A stretch of 64,000 nt of DNA from Moraxella nonliquefaciens (GCF_001679005.1 NZ_LXTW01000032.1:124001-188000); one strand, 5' to 3'. Shown: positions 10,949 to 20,205, counted from the stretch's first letter. Numbers and translations are program-made. Notes: generated from the sequence alone by a model not told the origin.

Positions 10949-11443
10949 TTGAACATATTCTACCTTGACCATGACCCAATACGCTGTGCCAGCTTTCATG
11001 GCAATAAGCACGTGGTCAAGATGGTGTTAGAATATGCTCAGCTGCTTTGTACCGCCCATCACTTAACTGGCAATACACTAAGTGATGATGAACAGGCAAT
11101 GCTATACAAATGTACGCACCAACATCACCCATGTTCGCTATGGGTGCGTTTGTCAAAGTCGCATTATGATTGGCTGTACCAACTCTTTGCCGCACTGTGT
11201 GATGAGTATACGCATCGTTATGGCAGGGTTCATCTGACCGACCAAAAACTTCGCCATATTTTGGCAAATTGTCCCATTATGACCGATACTCCCTTTATCG
11301 CACCCCCAAAGGTCATGCCTGATGAATATCAAAGCGATGATACGCTAAGTGCTTATCGCAACTATTATCGGTATGCCAAAGCGGATATTTTGGCATATAC
11401 CAACCGCCCGATTCCCAATTGGCTGGCAGTCAGTGACTCATAG
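10949..11443 (+). CDS. Conserved protein of a phage/bacterial family, function unknown
   Basis: 164-residue protein opening NIFYLDHDPIRCASFHGNKHVVKM, rich in His, Cys and aromatic residues and without signal peptide or membrane segment. I recall close homologues encoded by tailed phages as well as bacterial chromosomes, but know no assigned function. The start is a TTG with AGGAC just upstream (10938-10942), overlapping the end of the HIT gene. Conserved pieces include CTHQHHPCSLWVRLS and ALCDEYTHRYGRVHLTDQKL. A terminator follows. It may be a domesticated phage gene. Confidence 0.75.
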   Translation: MNIFYLDHDPIRCASFHGNKHVVKMVLEYAQLLCTAHHLTGNTLSDDEQAMLYKCTHQHHPCSLWVRLSKSHYDWLYQLFAALCDEYTHRYGRVHLTDQKLRHILANCPIMTDTPFIAPPKVMPDEYQSDDTLSAYRNYYRYAKADILAYTNRPIPNWLAVSDS

Positions 11444-11485
11444 GGCAAAATCTTAATGCAGGTAGATGATGAGATTGGCAATTCA

Positions 11486-11514
11486 AAAACACGCCATAAC
11501 GGTGTGTTTTGTCA
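11486..11514. terminator. Bidirectional terminator between convergent genes
   Basis: AAAACACGCC / GGTGTGTTTT stem (11486-11495 with 11501-11510) and a five-base loop. A-rich and T-rich flanks let it serve both the plus-strand HIT operon and minus-strand fpr. Confidence 0.75.
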
Positions 11515-11520
11515 TTAATA

Positions 11521-12294
11521 TCAACCCACAAATGCCCGTTCTACCACATAATCAGCAGGTACGCCCATGCGAGGCGAGACAGTCAGCCCAAAATCATCTA
11601 AAATGGCAGACATGTCAGCATTCATCGCCATGCTACCGCAAATCATCACACGGTCATCATCTTTGTTCATGGGGGCAAGACCAATGTCAGTAAAAAGTTT
11701 GCCTGATTTGATGATGTCGGTAACACGTCCTTGGTTTTTGAATTCATCACGAGTAACGGTGGGGTAGTAGATGAGCTTCTCACGCACCCATTGACCAAAA
11801 ATCTCATCACCGGGCAGTTCATTTTCAAAAAAGTCTTGATATGCTAACTCAGCAGTATGACGCACACCATGCACCAAGATGATTTTTTCAAAGCGTTCGT
11901 ACATTTCAGGTTCACGCACCAGTGATAAAAATGGAGCAAGCCCTGTGCCTGTGGCAAGTAAGTACAGATGTTTGGCAGGAAGCAAATCGTCTAGTACAAG
12001 CGTGCCTGTGGGTTTTTTGGAGACAAGTAGGGTATCGCCAACCTTGATGTGTTGCAAGTGTGAAGTCAAAGGGCCATCTTGGACTTTGATGGAAAAAAAT
12101 TCAAGCTCTTCTGCCCAAGCAGGACTGGCAATAGAGTAGGCACGTACCAGTGGTTTGCCATCTACTTCTAGTCCAATCATAGCAAATTCGCCACTTCTAA
12201 AACGTAAACTGTCGCTACGAGTGGTTTTGATGGTAAAAAGATGGTCTGTCCAGTGATGAACATGAGTTACGGTTTCGTGGATGAATTTTGACAT
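11521..12294 (-). CDS. fpr: Ferredoxin/flavodoxin-NADP(+) reductase
   Basis: FAD-dependent reductase passing electrons between NADPH and ferredoxin or flavodoxin. The FAD motif RAYSIASP, the VSKKPTGTLV segment and the NADP-binding ATGTGLAPFLSLV are present, with the C-terminal VERAFVG typical of the bacterial subclass I enzymes (Azotobacter type). The start is placed at ATG 12294 (MSKFIHE, 257 residues); an in-frame TTG at 12318 would add eight residues unlike the family. It is a possible electron donor for the ferredoxin encoded in the isc operon about 5 kb away (inference). Confidence 0.93.
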   Translation of the reverse strand: MSKFIHETVTHVHHWTDHLFTIKTTRSDSLRFRSGEFAMIGLEVDGKPLVRAYSIASPAWAEELEFFSIKVQDGPLTSHLQHIKVGDTLLVSKKPTGTLVLDDLLPAKHLYLLATGTGLAPFLSLVREPEMYERFEKIILVHGVRHTAELAYQDFFENELPGDEIFGQWVREKLIYYPTVTRDEFKNQGRVTDIIKSGKLFTDIGLAPMNKDDDRVMICGSMAMNADMSAILDDFGLTVSPRMGVPADYVVERAFVG

Positions 12295-12435
12295 GGTATT
12301 TTCACTTGTTTGGAACAATTATTAAAAATGATATGATAACAAATTTTGTGTATAATAGCGATATTTTATACCAATATTTAATTTGGTTAAATTTATAACC
12401 ATTTGCCATTTTAGCATAAACCACTTAGAAATACC

Positions 12436-13155
12436 ATGAATACTCATATTTTACCTATCATTGGCCATCATTGCTCACCCTTATCCCAAAAGTTTGGTTT
12501 GCCACGCCAACCGAATCTTGTCGCCATCAAAAGTCAAATCCACTTTGTCGCCCCTTATGGGGTGCCCGATGCCTTTGTTGGGATTGAGCGGTACAGTCAT
12601 CTGTGGGTTTTGTGGCAGTTTCATCACAACAAAAAGCAGACAAATTTTCATCCACAAGTACGCCCGCCACGTTTTGGCGGTAATGACAAAATAGGGGTCT
12701 TTGCTACACGCAGTATGTATCGCCCATCTGCAATGGGGTTGTCAGTAGTGAAGTTTGATGGGATGGAGATGGTTCATGGTCAAGTGGTTTTGCACATCAT
12801 AGGAGCGGACATGGTAGACGGCACACCGATACTGGACATCAAGCCATATTTGCCCTATGCAGACAGTGTGAATGGGGCGATAGGATTTGATAAACCGACT
12901 GGTCGGATGGTTATTTTTGATGATAAAGTGAACGATGAATTTGATATATTGATAAAATCGGATTTATTAACAGCTGATGACAAAACACTCATCGGTGAGC
13001 TGATTGCCCAAGATCCACGCCCTGCCTACCGCCAGTCTGAAATCGGCGTGGTGTGTGCCATGCGATATGGGGCGGTGGACGTGGATTTTGTGATGAATGA
13101 GCGGGGCGTGATGGTGGTGAGTGGGGTGCGAGTTATTGACTGGTATTTTGGTTAA
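12436..13155 (+). CDS. trmO: tRNA (N6-threonylcarbamoyladenosine37-N6)-methyltransferase TrmO
   Basis: Single-domain SAM-dependent enzyme methylating t6A37 in threonine tRNAs (YaeB/TsaA family). Characteristic motifs are PRQPNLV near the N-terminus, GIERYSHLWVLWQFH, then RPPRFGGNDKIGVFATRSMYRP and SAMGLSVVKFDG, and DIKPYLPYAD. It is 239 residues, the family length. It is divergent from fpr, which starts about 140 bases away; a TATAAT at about 12351-12356 could be its -10 box. Confidence 0.93.
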   Translation: MNTHILPIIGHHCSPLSQKFGLPRQPNLVAIKSQIHFVAPYGVPDAFVGIERYSHLWVLWQFHHNKKQTNFHPQVRPPRFGGNDKIGVFATRSMYRPSAMGLSVVKFDGMEMVHGQVVLHIIGADMVDGTPILDIKPYLPYADSVNGAIGFDKPTGRMVIFDDKVNDEFDILIKSDLLTADDKTLIGELIAQDPRPAYRQSEIGVVCAMRYGAVDVDFVMNERGVMVVSGVRVIDWYFG

Positions 13156-13161
13156 AAATAA

Positions 13162-13193
13162 AAAGAAACTGCATACATGGCAGTTTCTTTTTT
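13162..13193. terminator. Terminator between trmO and the YaaW-family gene
   Basis: AAAGAAACTGC (13162-13172) pairs with GCAGTTTCTTT (13180-13190), flanked by A and T runs on the two sides. It lies between convergent genes and can act in both directions. Confidence 0.85.
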
Positions 13194-13206
13194 ATGGATT
13201 TTTGTG

Positions 13207-13938
13207 TTAGCGTGTCAATCCGACCAATTTACGCAATAAAGCCACCTCAAAGACCGCAGGGATGGTAACACGAGTAGCAGGACTTGCGATGTCTAGCACT
13301 GTCCAGCTGGTCGTGATTGCCCAGCCAATAGGACCTGCAAATAATGACAAAGATTTTGCTATGGTTGCGTTTGTCGCAAGCTGTAAGCCTTTGCCTGTAA
13401 TGGCTCTGGCGATTTGGTTGGCAACTATCAAGGTGAGTTTGTAGGATAAAAACCCACCTTTTTTGATGGCAATTTGTGTTGCCATGGCAAGTGCTTGCGG
13501 AGTAAAATCGCTAATACTAGTCATGTCAAATTCTTTTGCAAATGCCACTCGTTCTTCGGGTGTCATTTTTTTGAAAGCACTTCCAAGAATATCGGTTATC
13601 ATATCATTTTCTATATTTTCAACTGTGTCATCCATGTCGTAGAACACATCTAATTTATTACAAACATCATAAAGTACTTCTCTATAAAGCACGCCTTTTC
13701 CGCCACGGAATAAGGTTGCTACCGTATTTGCCCCGAAACATTGAATTTCACAAGCGATTTCTTGCCAGTACATACTGTGATTAGGTTGGTGTTTTTTATA
13801 AATGTCTTTGTAGGTCAAATCTTCTGTCAGTCTTAACGAACCGTCTTTGTTATAAATTAATATGCGAACTAAGTCATCGAGGTCTCTGTCAGAGCAATAT
13901 TGCAAAAATTGTAAATCAGGGTCGTAACGGTAAGGCAT
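13207..13938 (-). CDS. YaaW family protein (UPF0174)
   Basis: 243 residues resembling E. coli YaaW. The N-terminal DPDLQFLQYCSDRDLDDLV matches its first conserved block, QEIACEIQCFGANTVATLFRGG the middle block, and RVTIPAVFEVALLRKLV the C-terminal block. Hydrophobic helices occupy the last third. Function is unknown across the family. A strong AGGAG precedes the ATG. It is divergent from the XRE regulator, with about 140 AT-rich bases between, so the regulator may control it (inference). Confidence 0.85.
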   Translation of the reverse strand: MPYRYDPDLQFLQYCSDRDLDDLVRILIYNKDGSLRLTEDLTYKDIYKKHQPNHSMYWQEIACEIQCFGANTVATLFRGGKGVLYREVLYDVCNKLDVFYDMDDTVENIENDMITDILGSAFKKMTPEERVAFAKEFDMTSISDFTPQALAMATQIAIKKGGFLSYKLTLIVANQIARAITGKGLQLATNATIAKSLSLFAGPIGWAITTSWTVLDIASPATRVTIPAVFEVALLRKLVGLTR

Positions 13939-14078
13939 GGCGATACTCCTATTTTGGTTAAAAGTTGTTTAATTTCTCTTTATATTTTATCCGATGGTTA
14001 AATATATGTCAACGATAATTGATAAAAAGTAAATGATGGTTTATTGATAAAACTTTCAATATCTATAAAATTGTAGCC

Positions 14079-14330
14079 ATGAATTTGACAAACAATATAC
14101 ACCCACAACGGTTGATTTTTGCAAAAAATATGCGAACCATTCGCCGTTTTAAAGATGTTTCACAAGAAGCATTGGCATTGAACGCTGATGTTAGTCGCAC
14201 TTATATCAGTGAGATTGAGCGTGGTGAGCGTGCAGTGTCTATTGATGTCATGGGTAGGATAGCTGATACTTTGGAAGTTGAGTTGTCAGAGTTGTTAAAA
14301 GAAAACTTATCGCCAAACTTACTTCAATAA
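14079..14330 (+). CDS. XRE-family helix-turn-helix regulator
   Basis: Small DNA-binding protein of 83 residues consisting of one Cro/C1-type HTH domain. DVSQEALALNADVSRTYISE forms the two HTH helices, followed by IERGERAVSIDVMGRIADTL. There is no ligand-binding or peptidase domain. Such single-HTH proteins often autoregulate and control a divergent neighbour, here the YaaW-family gene. A terminator follows immediately. Confidence 0.88.
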   Translation: MNLTNNIHPQRLIFAKNMRTIRRFKDVSQEALALNADVSRTYISEIERGERAVSIDVMGRIADTLEVELSELLKENLSPNLLQ

Positions 14331-14337
14331 TCCCGCA

Positions 14338-14367
14338 AAGAGCCTTTTGTTATCACAAAAGGCTCTT
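14338..14367 (+). terminator. Terminator after the XRE regulator
   Basis: AAGAGCCTTTTGT (14338-14350) and ACAAAAGGCTCTT (14355-14367) form a long near-perfect stem seven bases after the stop. Confidence 0.85.
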
Positions 14368-14371
14368 ATTA

Positions 14372-14497
14372 TTAGGCGAACCGTTTTTGACAAAGTTTGA
14401 TAAACTCGTGTCCAAATTTGCGAATGTCGCTGTCATCACGCACCGCAATCTAGCTTGTAAACCGCCCAAAATAGTCAATGGGAATGGCAACCGAGTT
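14372..14497 (-). pseudogene. 3' fragment of a CysB-like LysR regulator gene
   Basis: Reading leftwards the fragment encodes VAIPIDYFGRFTS, a TAG where the intact paralogue has Trp, then IAVRDDSDIRKFGHEFIKL and a stop at 14372-14374. The same segment closes the intact CysB-like gene at 25559-26503 with only a few substitutions. Only about the last 40 codons remain; the HTH and most of the ligand domain are missing. It is the relic of a second cysB/cbl-type regulator or of a partial duplication. Confidence 0.85.
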
Positions 14498-14665
14498 TTT
14501 AGATGTAAGTCGTTTCAGGGATAACGTTAACGCTAAGCTCTGTTGATGGCAGATAGGGTAATTCTTCCTGTTTTTCATTGCAAATACCAAAGGTAGGTAC
14601 GCCTTAGGATTTGAAAAATAAATGAGATTGATTTAAAATAAGATTTTTTAGCTAAGGACAATCCC
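14498..14665. other. Decayed spacer with unassigned coding-like debris
   Basis: No intact gene. On the minus strand a stretch (about 14502-14605) reads GVPTFGICNEKQEELPYLP and then TELSVNVIPETTYI before a stop, which looks like the tail of a protein I do not recognise. It abuts the cysB fragment, so two gene ends appear to have been joined by deletion. An AAGGA at about 14655 belongs to the DUF2059 pseudogene. Confidence 0.4.
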
Positions 14666-15189
14666 ATGAAACTCATGAAAAAATCACTCACCGCCATGCT
14701 ACTTGGCATATCTCTAACCTTACCATGAATGCCACCGCCCAAGTGCCATCTGATGAATCGTTGATAAAATTCATGCAATTATCAGAGATGGACAAAGCCT
14801 TTGATCTTGGTATGCAAGGCAGTTTGAACGCACAGAGACAGCACAGCTTTTTGAAGCCCAAATCGCTCAAAAGGAAGGCGTAACTCCTGAGCAAGCCAAA
14901 CAAGTAGGCATGGTATTTGAAAAATATGTGAATCAAGTTATAGGTCAAGTGATAACACCGCAAAGTCGCCAAAAAATACTACACCCAAGAAGAGATTGAT
15001 GCTTATAATGAATTTCTAAGCACGCCCATTGGCAAAAGCGTTGTTCAAAAAACCAACATAATGACACCTGAATACATGGACGAGCTACAAAAGTTGGTTG
15101 TGCAAATGCTGATTGGCAACCCCAATCTCGATAATGAAAAAATGCAACAAGATATTGAAAAAGAGATAGAGCGGATTTTTGCAGAATGA
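14666..15189 (+). pseudogene. DUF2059 family secreted protein, frameshifted
   Basis: The reading starts with a signal-peptide-like MKLMKKSLTAMLLGISLT. It then needs frame changes near 14720 (to NATAQVPSDESLIKFMQLSE), near 14820 (to FERTETAQLFEAQIAQKE) and near 14970 (to KKYYTQEEIDAYNEFL, then STPIGKSVVQKT) before a stop at 15187-15189. The last block is the DUF2059 signature region. With repairs it would be about 175 residues, near the family's length. Three separate indels argue for true decay rather than a single sequencing error. Confidence 0.85.
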
Positions 15190-15194
15190 CTGAT

Positions 15195-15221
15195 AAACAC
15201 CGTTGTGATAACGGTGTTTTT
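15195..15221 (+). terminator. Terminator between DUF2059 pseudogene and ruvA
   Basis: AAACACCGTT (15195-15204) pairs with AACGGTGTTT (15210-15219), followed by T residues. It may also serve ruvA from the other strand. Confidence 0.8.
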
Positions 15222-15230
15222 TGTGGGCGA

Positions 15231-15857
15231 CTAAAATCCCGACAAAATTTTTAAACTTGCCTTTAATAGGTTTGATGTGGTCAGCTCATCATCGGACAGC
15301 GACTGTTTGGCGGTCTTAATGGCGGATTGGGCTTCCTTTTCTTTATAGCCTAAGCTCACCAATGCACTTTCGGTTTCATATATGGCGTGCATGGGGTTGG
15401 CGGTGTGTGTTGGCTCATCTTGGGTGGTGGTTAGGGTAAATAAGTCATCTGATGTGCCGTCTAATTTGCCTTTTAATTCAATGATAAGCCGTTGGGCGGT
15501 TTTTTTGCCAATGCCTGCCACACAAGTCAAGGCGGATTCATCGCCATATTCTACTGCTTGATGTAGCTCGTTAGGTGGTAGGGTGGAGAGTATGGCAAGT
15601 GCCATTTTTGACCCTACGCCATTGATTTTTATAAGTTTTTTAAAAATTTCTCGCTCAGACTTATCGGTAAAGCCAAATAACAGATGAGCATCTTCACGCA
15701 CGACCAACTGTGTGTAGAGTGTTACATTCATGCCAGGCGATAATGTACAAAATCCCCCAATGGGCATTTGTATTTCATAACCAACTCCGCCTGATGTCAT
15801 GATACAAGCAACAGGGGCAGATAAGTGGGCAACTTGCCCTGTAATCATACCAATCAT
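15231..15857 (-). CDS. ruvA: Holliday junction branch migration protein RuvA
   Basis: Tetrameric junction-binding subunit of the RuvAB motor. It opens MIGMITGQV; the ATG at 15857 has AAAGGA upstream and matches the family start, so an in-frame start eight codons further out is rejected. The OB fold is followed by two helix-hairpin-helix motifs (INGVGSKMALAILS and VAGIGKKTAQRLIIEL) and the C-terminal domain III that contacts RuvB. It is 208 residues. ruvB and ruvC are not adjacent. Confidence 0.96.
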   Translation of the reverse strand: MIGMITGQVAHLSAPVACIMTSGGVGYEIQMPIGGFCTLSPGMNVTLYTQLVVREDAHLLFGFTDKSEREIFKKLIKINGVGSKMALAILSTLPPNELHQAVEYGDESALTCVAGIGKKTAQRLIIELKGKLDGTSDDLFTLTTTQDEPTHTANPMHAIYETESALVSLGYKEKEAQSAIKTAKQSLSDDELTTSNLLKASLKILSGF

Positions 15858-15941
15858 GATTTTTCCTTTGTATGAATACAAATAAATATGAATACAAATA
15901 AGGGCGAATTTCTTCTGCCCTTATGTATGATGAACCCCAAA

Positions 15942-16979
15942 TTATTGGTAGTATTCTACCATTTTCTCTAATGAGATTGGGCGAATTTTACTGGCATGTC
16001 CTGCCGAACCAAAGGCCTCATAGCGTTGTACACAGATGTCTTTCATGGCATTGATGCTGGCTTGTAGGTATTTGCGTGGGTCAAATTCAGCAGGATGGTC
16101 GTTTAAAAATTTACGAATCGCCCCTGTGCTTGCCAAACGCAAATCAGTGTCAATGTTAATCTTACGAACCCCATGTTTGATGGCTTCAACAAGCTGTTCC
16201 ACAGGCACACCATAAGTCTCACCGATGTTACCGCCATTATCGTTGATGATTTTTAGCCATTCTTGGGGTACACTGGATGAGCCGTGCATGACAAGATGGG
16301 TATTTGGTAGAGCTTCGTGGATTTCTTTGATGCGGTCAATCGCCAAAATGTCACCTGTTGGTGGGCGGGTGAATTTATATGCCCCATGTGATGTACCGAC
16401 TGCAATAGCAAGTGCATCCACGCCTGTATCCGATACAAATTGGCGAGCTTCCTCAACCGATGTCAAAAGCTGGCTGTGGTCAAGCACACCCTCTGCTCCC
16501 ACACCGTCCTCCTCGCCTGCCATGCCAGTCTCTAAACTGCCCAAACAGCCGATTTCACCTTCTACCGACACACCACACGCATGTGCCATTTTGACGACTT
16601 CACGAGTAACACGTACGTTATAATCATAATCGGCAGGGGTTTTACCATCTTCTTTTAGTGAACCATCCATCATAACAGAGCTAAATCCAAGTTGGATGGA
16701 ACGTTGGCAGATGGCAGGGCTAGTACCATGGTCTTGATGCATGACCACAGGGATGTGTGGCCACTCTTCAATGGCAGATAAAATCAGATGACGCAAAAAC
16801 GAAGCTCCTGCGTATTTTCTGGCTCCTGCTGATGCCTGTACAATAACAGGCGAATCGGTCTCATCCGCTGCCATCATGATGGCACGCATCTGTTCTAGGT
16901 TGTTTACATTAAAGGCGGGCAAACCATAAGCGTGTTCACCTGCGTGGTCAAGAAGTTGGCGTAAAGATACAAGGGCCAT
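15942..16979 (-). CDS. fba: Class II fructose-bisphosphate aldolase
   Basis: Zinc-dependent aldolase interconverting fructose 1,6-bisphosphate with dihydroxyacetone phosphate and glyceraldehyde 3-phosphate. Zinc and substrate motifs include [41 protein letters not shown] and NIDTDLRLA. At 345 residues it is of the CbbA/Calvin-type class IIB length common in Pseudomonas and Moraxella. A GGAGC ribosome-binding site precedes the ATG. Confidence 0.96.
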   Translation of the reverse strand: MALVSLRQLLDHAGEHAYGLPAFNVNNLEQMRAIMMAADETDSPVIVQASAGARKYAGASFLRHLILSAIEEWPHIPVVMHQDHGTSPAICQRSIQLGFSSVMMDGSLKEDGKTPADYDYNVRVTREVVKMAHACGVSVEGEIGCLGSLETGMAGEEDGVGAEGVLDHSQLLTSVEEARQFVSDTGVDALAIAVGTSHGAYKFTRPPTGDILAIDRIKEIHEALPNTHLVMHGSSSVPQEWLKIINDNGGNIGETYGVPVEQLVEAIKHGVRKINIDTDLRLASTGAIRKFLNDHPAEFDPRKYLQASINAMKDICVQRYEAFGSAGHASKIRPISLEKMVEYYQ

Positions 16980-17072
16980 GATAGCTCCATATTAAAAATT
17001 TAGATTATATCAAAAAAAAGCGTGAAAATCATGGGGTTTTATGTCAATTGTTCATGGTTGGTAAACATTTTA

Positions 17073-17414
17073 TCAATGATGCCCTTCTTTGGCATGGTTG
17101 AGTGTGTGTTTGGGAATGTAAACGGTGAGATTTTCATCAGCAACAACACATTGGCATGATAAGCGAGAGTTTGGCTCTAAGCCCCATGCACGGTCAAGTA
17201 AATCCGCTTCTATATCATCCATCTCTTCTAGGCTGTCAAAACCTTGACGGACAACCACATGGCAGGTGGTGCATGCCTTTGAACAGTCGCAAGCATGTTC
17301 AATGTCAATGCCGTGTTCATGTAAACCTTCAAGCAGGTTCTCACCTGTATTTAGTTCAACGGTTGCCCCATTTGGGCAAATTTCGTGGTGGGGAAGTACA
17401 GTAATGGTTACCAT
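17073..17414 (-). CDS. fdx: Isc-type [2Fe-2S] ferredoxin
   Basis: Adrenodoxin-like ferredoxin that supplies electrons for Fe-S cluster assembly. Cluster ligands Cys42, Cys48, Cys51 and Cys87 sit at the same positions as in E. coli Fdx, within HACDCSKACTTCH and RLSCQC. The start at ATG 17414 (MVTITVLPHHE, 113 residues) matches the family; a GTG three codons upstream is possible. It is the last gene of the isc operon, 88 bases after hscA; no iscX follows. Confidence 0.95.
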   Translation of the reverse strand: MVTITVLPHHEICPNGATVELNTGENLLEGLHEHGIDIEHACDCSKACTTCHVVVRQGFDSLEEMDDIEADLLDRAWGLEPNSRLSCQCVVADENLTVYIPKHTLNHAKEGHH

Positions 17415-17502
17415 GATACTCACTTTACTTTTAAAATTGATTTTTTGTTGTTTATCCAGTTTATGGATTGTTCATTACGATTTATGGATGCTAAAATAAA
17501 AT

Positions 17503-19374
17503 CTATTTCCAGTCGCTAGCCTTTGTTCCTGCCAATGCTTGTTTGACATTTTGATTCATGATGACGGATGCAAAATAATCTGACAAAGGTTTTAATTCAC
17601 TCACCGCTTTATCCAGCATTGCCTTATCATCGGCAGTTTGGGCAGCATCAATGGCGGACTTTACAACAGACATTTTTTCGGTCAAACTGGTTTTGTTGTC
17701 GTCATTGAGTAAGTCGCCAAATTCTACCAACGCCGATTGTAATGCCAAAACCTCACGCTCAGCTTCTACTTTGGTCTCAATCAACATGCGTTTTTCTTTG
17801 TCAGCTTTGGCGTGGGTAAATCCTGCTTTTAGTAGCTCTTCTTGTTGTTCTTCACTCAGTCCATAACTTGGTACGACATCAATCTTACTGGCGACTTTGG
17901 TGGCAATCTCCATGGCGGATACACTCAGTTGTCCGTTGGCATCAATGGCAAAGGTAACCTCCACACGAGCAAGCCCTGCTTTCATGGGCGGAATGCCTGT
18001 TAGCGTAAAGTTGGCAAGCGTGCGACAATCTGCCACAGTCTCACGTTCGCCTTGCACCACATGAATCACCATCCCTGTTTGGGCGTCTGTATGCGTGGTA
18101 AAAGTCTGCTTACGTGCCACAGGAATGGGGGTGTTTCGAGGAATGATGACTTCGGTCAATCCGCCCATGGTTTCAAGCCCAAGCGATAAGGGTGTTACAT
18201 CAAGCAAAAGCAAATTATCATCTTGTTTATGAATAAGTTGATGAGCCAGCCTTGTCGCCCCAAGTGCAACCACTTCATCAGGATTGATGGAGCATAGGGG
18301 TTTTTTATCAAAAAATGCTTGCACGGCATTTTGGACGATGGGCATGCGAGTAGAGCCACCCACAAGCACCACATCAATGAGGTCATGCTTGTCAAGATGA
18401 GCATCGGATAATACTTGTTCACAAATTTGTAAACTGCGACGAATCACAGGTTCACAAATTTGGGTGAGTGTTTCACGGTTTAACAGGGTGCTAAATGGCA
18501 TGCCATTAATGTCAATATCTACCGACACCGCTTGATGTTCGGAGAGTTTTTGCTTGTAACTTTTGGCAAGTTTGGCAAGGGTGCTTTTTTGGGCGTTATC
18601 CACATCTTTGGGGTCATGCCCTGCTGATTTAATCAAGAAATTGGCAATCAATCGGTCAATGTCATCTCCACCCAAAGCCGAGTTTCCGCCTGTGGACAAA
18701 ACTTCAAATACCCCATCTTTTAGGGATAATACCGACACATCAAAAGTTCCACCACCCAGGTCATAGATGAGATAGGTGCCTGTTTTGGCGGATTTGTCCA
18801 GTCCATAGGCGATGGCGGCGGCGGTCGGTTCATTTAAAAGTCGCAATACATTTAATCCAACACTTGCCCCAGCATCTTTGGTGGCTTGGCGTTGGGCTTC
18901 ATCAAAATAGGCAGGCACAGTAATCACTGCCCCTTGTATGCTGTCAGTAGGCAGGCTTGCTTTGGCATGATTATAGAGTTTGGCTAAGATATGGGCAGAT
19001 GTTTCTACTGGTGATTTTTCACCTTGTGCGGTAACAAATGCAGTCATGGCATTGTCATGTCCAACAAGCTCATAAGGATGGCTAAATTTGATGTCAGCAA
19101 GTGAACGCCCCATAAAACGTTTGGCGGAGATGATGGTGTTTTTGGGGTCGTTGTAGCTTAAAGCGTGTTTGCCTACGATGGGTTTGTCTGACTTATTACC
19201 ATAATACACCACGCTTGGCAATAGGGGGCTATCACCAAAAGGTAATACGTCTGTCCGTCCTGAACGTACCACACCTACAAGTGAGTGAGTCGTCCCTAAG
19301 TCTATGCCTAAGGCGTAGCGGTGTTCGTGGGGTTTGGCAGATTGGTTGGGCTCGCTGATTTGAAGTAAAGACAT
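17503..19374 (-). CDS. hscA: Fe-S assembly chaperone HscA (Hsp70)
   Basis: Specialised Hsp70 that, with HscB, releases clusters from IscU. The actin-like ATPase domain begins [11 protein letters not shown] (GIDLGTT at 23-29) and has the phosphate-binding [12 protein letters not shown] and [11 protein letters not shown] motifs. The substrate-binding domain includes [14 protein letters not shown]. The length of 623 residues and lack of the acidic EEVD-type tail distinguish it from DnaK. IscU in this operon carries its LPPVKVHC recognition peptide. Confidence 0.96.
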   Translation of the reverse strand: MSLLQISEPNQSAKPHEHRYALGIDLGTTHSLVGVVRSGRTDVLPFGDSPLLPSVVYYGNKSDKPIVGKHALSYNDPKNTIISAKRFMGRSLADIKFSHPYELVGHDNAMTAFVTAQGEKSPVETSAHILAKLYNHAKASLPTDSIQGAVITVPAYFDEAQRQATKDAGASVGLNVLRLLNEPTAAAIAYGLDKSAKTGTYLIYDLGGGTFDVSVLSLKDGVFEVLSTGGNSALGGDDIDRLIANFLIKSAGHDPKDVDNAQKSTLAKLAKSYKQKLSEHQAVSVDIDINGMPFSTLLNRETLTQICEPVIRRSLQICEQVLSDAHLDKHDLIDVVLVGGSTRMPIVQNAVQAFFDKKPLCSINPDEVVALGATRLAHQLIHKQDDNLLLLDVTPLSLGLETMGGLTEVIIPRNTPIPVARKQTFTTHTDAQTGMVIHVVQGERETVADCRTLANFTLTGIPPMKAGLARVEVTFAIDANGQLSVSAMEIATKVASKIDVVPSYGLSEEQQEELLKAGFTHAKADKEKRMLIETKVEAEREVLALQSALVEFGDLLNDDNKTSLTEKMSVVKSAIDAAQTADDKAMLDKAVSELKPLSDYFASVIMNQNVKQALAGTKASDWK

Positions 19375-19659
19375 GGTATTTTTATGGTTGATGAGTATGG
19401 TTGGTAAGTTGGCTAAAATTTTAACATGATTTTGTCAATTTGGGATAAATGGCTGTTAAAATTTTTGGCATTTTGTGATTTATTTAAATTTTTAAAATGT
19501 GCTTTGATGGTAGGGACGAACACAGCATCCACAGACGGTCGTTATGTCATTGTGGGCAAATTGTATTCATCCTTGTAAACCATATAAATCATATAAACCA
19601 TAAGGATGAATGATAATTTTTCATAATGGCTCATGACTGTTCATGATGGGTATAAACAA
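19375..19659. other. 285-base spacer inside the isc operon with an inverted repeat
   Basis: There is no convincing gene between hscB and hscA, where most isc operons have overlapping genes. It holds an exact 10-base inverted repeat, ATTCATCCTT (19565-19574) and AAGGATGAAT (19602-19611), around an AT-rich 27-base loop. A short plus-strand reading (GRYVIVGKLYSSL then stop) may be a gene scrap. A processing site, pause site or internal promoter for hscA-fdx is possible. Confidence 0.5.
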
Positions 19660-20202
19660 TCATACATACAAATCGTCATCTTGCCCATCATTTGGGCTTG
19701 ATGATTTGGATAAGGCGGTTGTCATGTCATCATGCAATTTACCCAAAAAACGCAATTTTTGGGCGATGATTTGAGCATTTTGCCAATCTTTTGTTTGGTA
19801 TGCTCTGCTAAATTCATCTGCTGTTTGAGTCATTAACGCATGGACGCCATTTGTAATTTGACTGATTGCACTCTTATCGCCATCCATTATGGCATCCTCC
19901 AAATCCATGCGATGGCTCATCATCTGCATCAAAAACGGCTCATCAGCGATGGTTTTGTCTGAATCAAATGCCACGCCTGATAATTCAAGCAAATAGATTG
20001 CACGGCTGTCATCACGGTTTAGGGTGTCAAAAGCGTGGTTAATCAAGGCGGTGTTTTGCTCGGCTTGGGCGATATTGTCAGCATTGTCGGGGTGGTGCTG
20101 TTTTTGCAGGTTCAAAAAGGTCGCTTTTAGGGCGGATTTGTCAATGCCAAACGCCACAGGCAAGTCAAACAATTCAAAAAAATTATTGGTTATTAAAGTC
20201 AT
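19660..20202 (-). CDS. hscB: Fe-S assembly co-chaperone HscB
   Basis: J-domain protein that delivers IscU to HscA. The HPD tripeptide is at residues 37-39 (QKQHHPDNA), within an N-terminal J domain; a three-helix IscU-binding C-terminal domain follows. The length of 180 is normal. It starts three bases after the iscA stop codon, implying cotranscription. Confidence 0.94.
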   Translation of the reverse strand: MTLITNNFFELFDLPVAFGIDKSALKATFLNLQKQHHPDNADNIAQAEQNTALINHAFDTLNRDDSRAIYLLELSGVAFDSDKTIADEPFLMQMMSHRMDLEDAIMDGDKSAISQITNGVHALMTQTADEFSRAYQTKDWQNAQIIAQKLRFLGKLHDDMTTALSKSSSPNDGQDDDLYV

Positions 20203-20205
20203 GAG

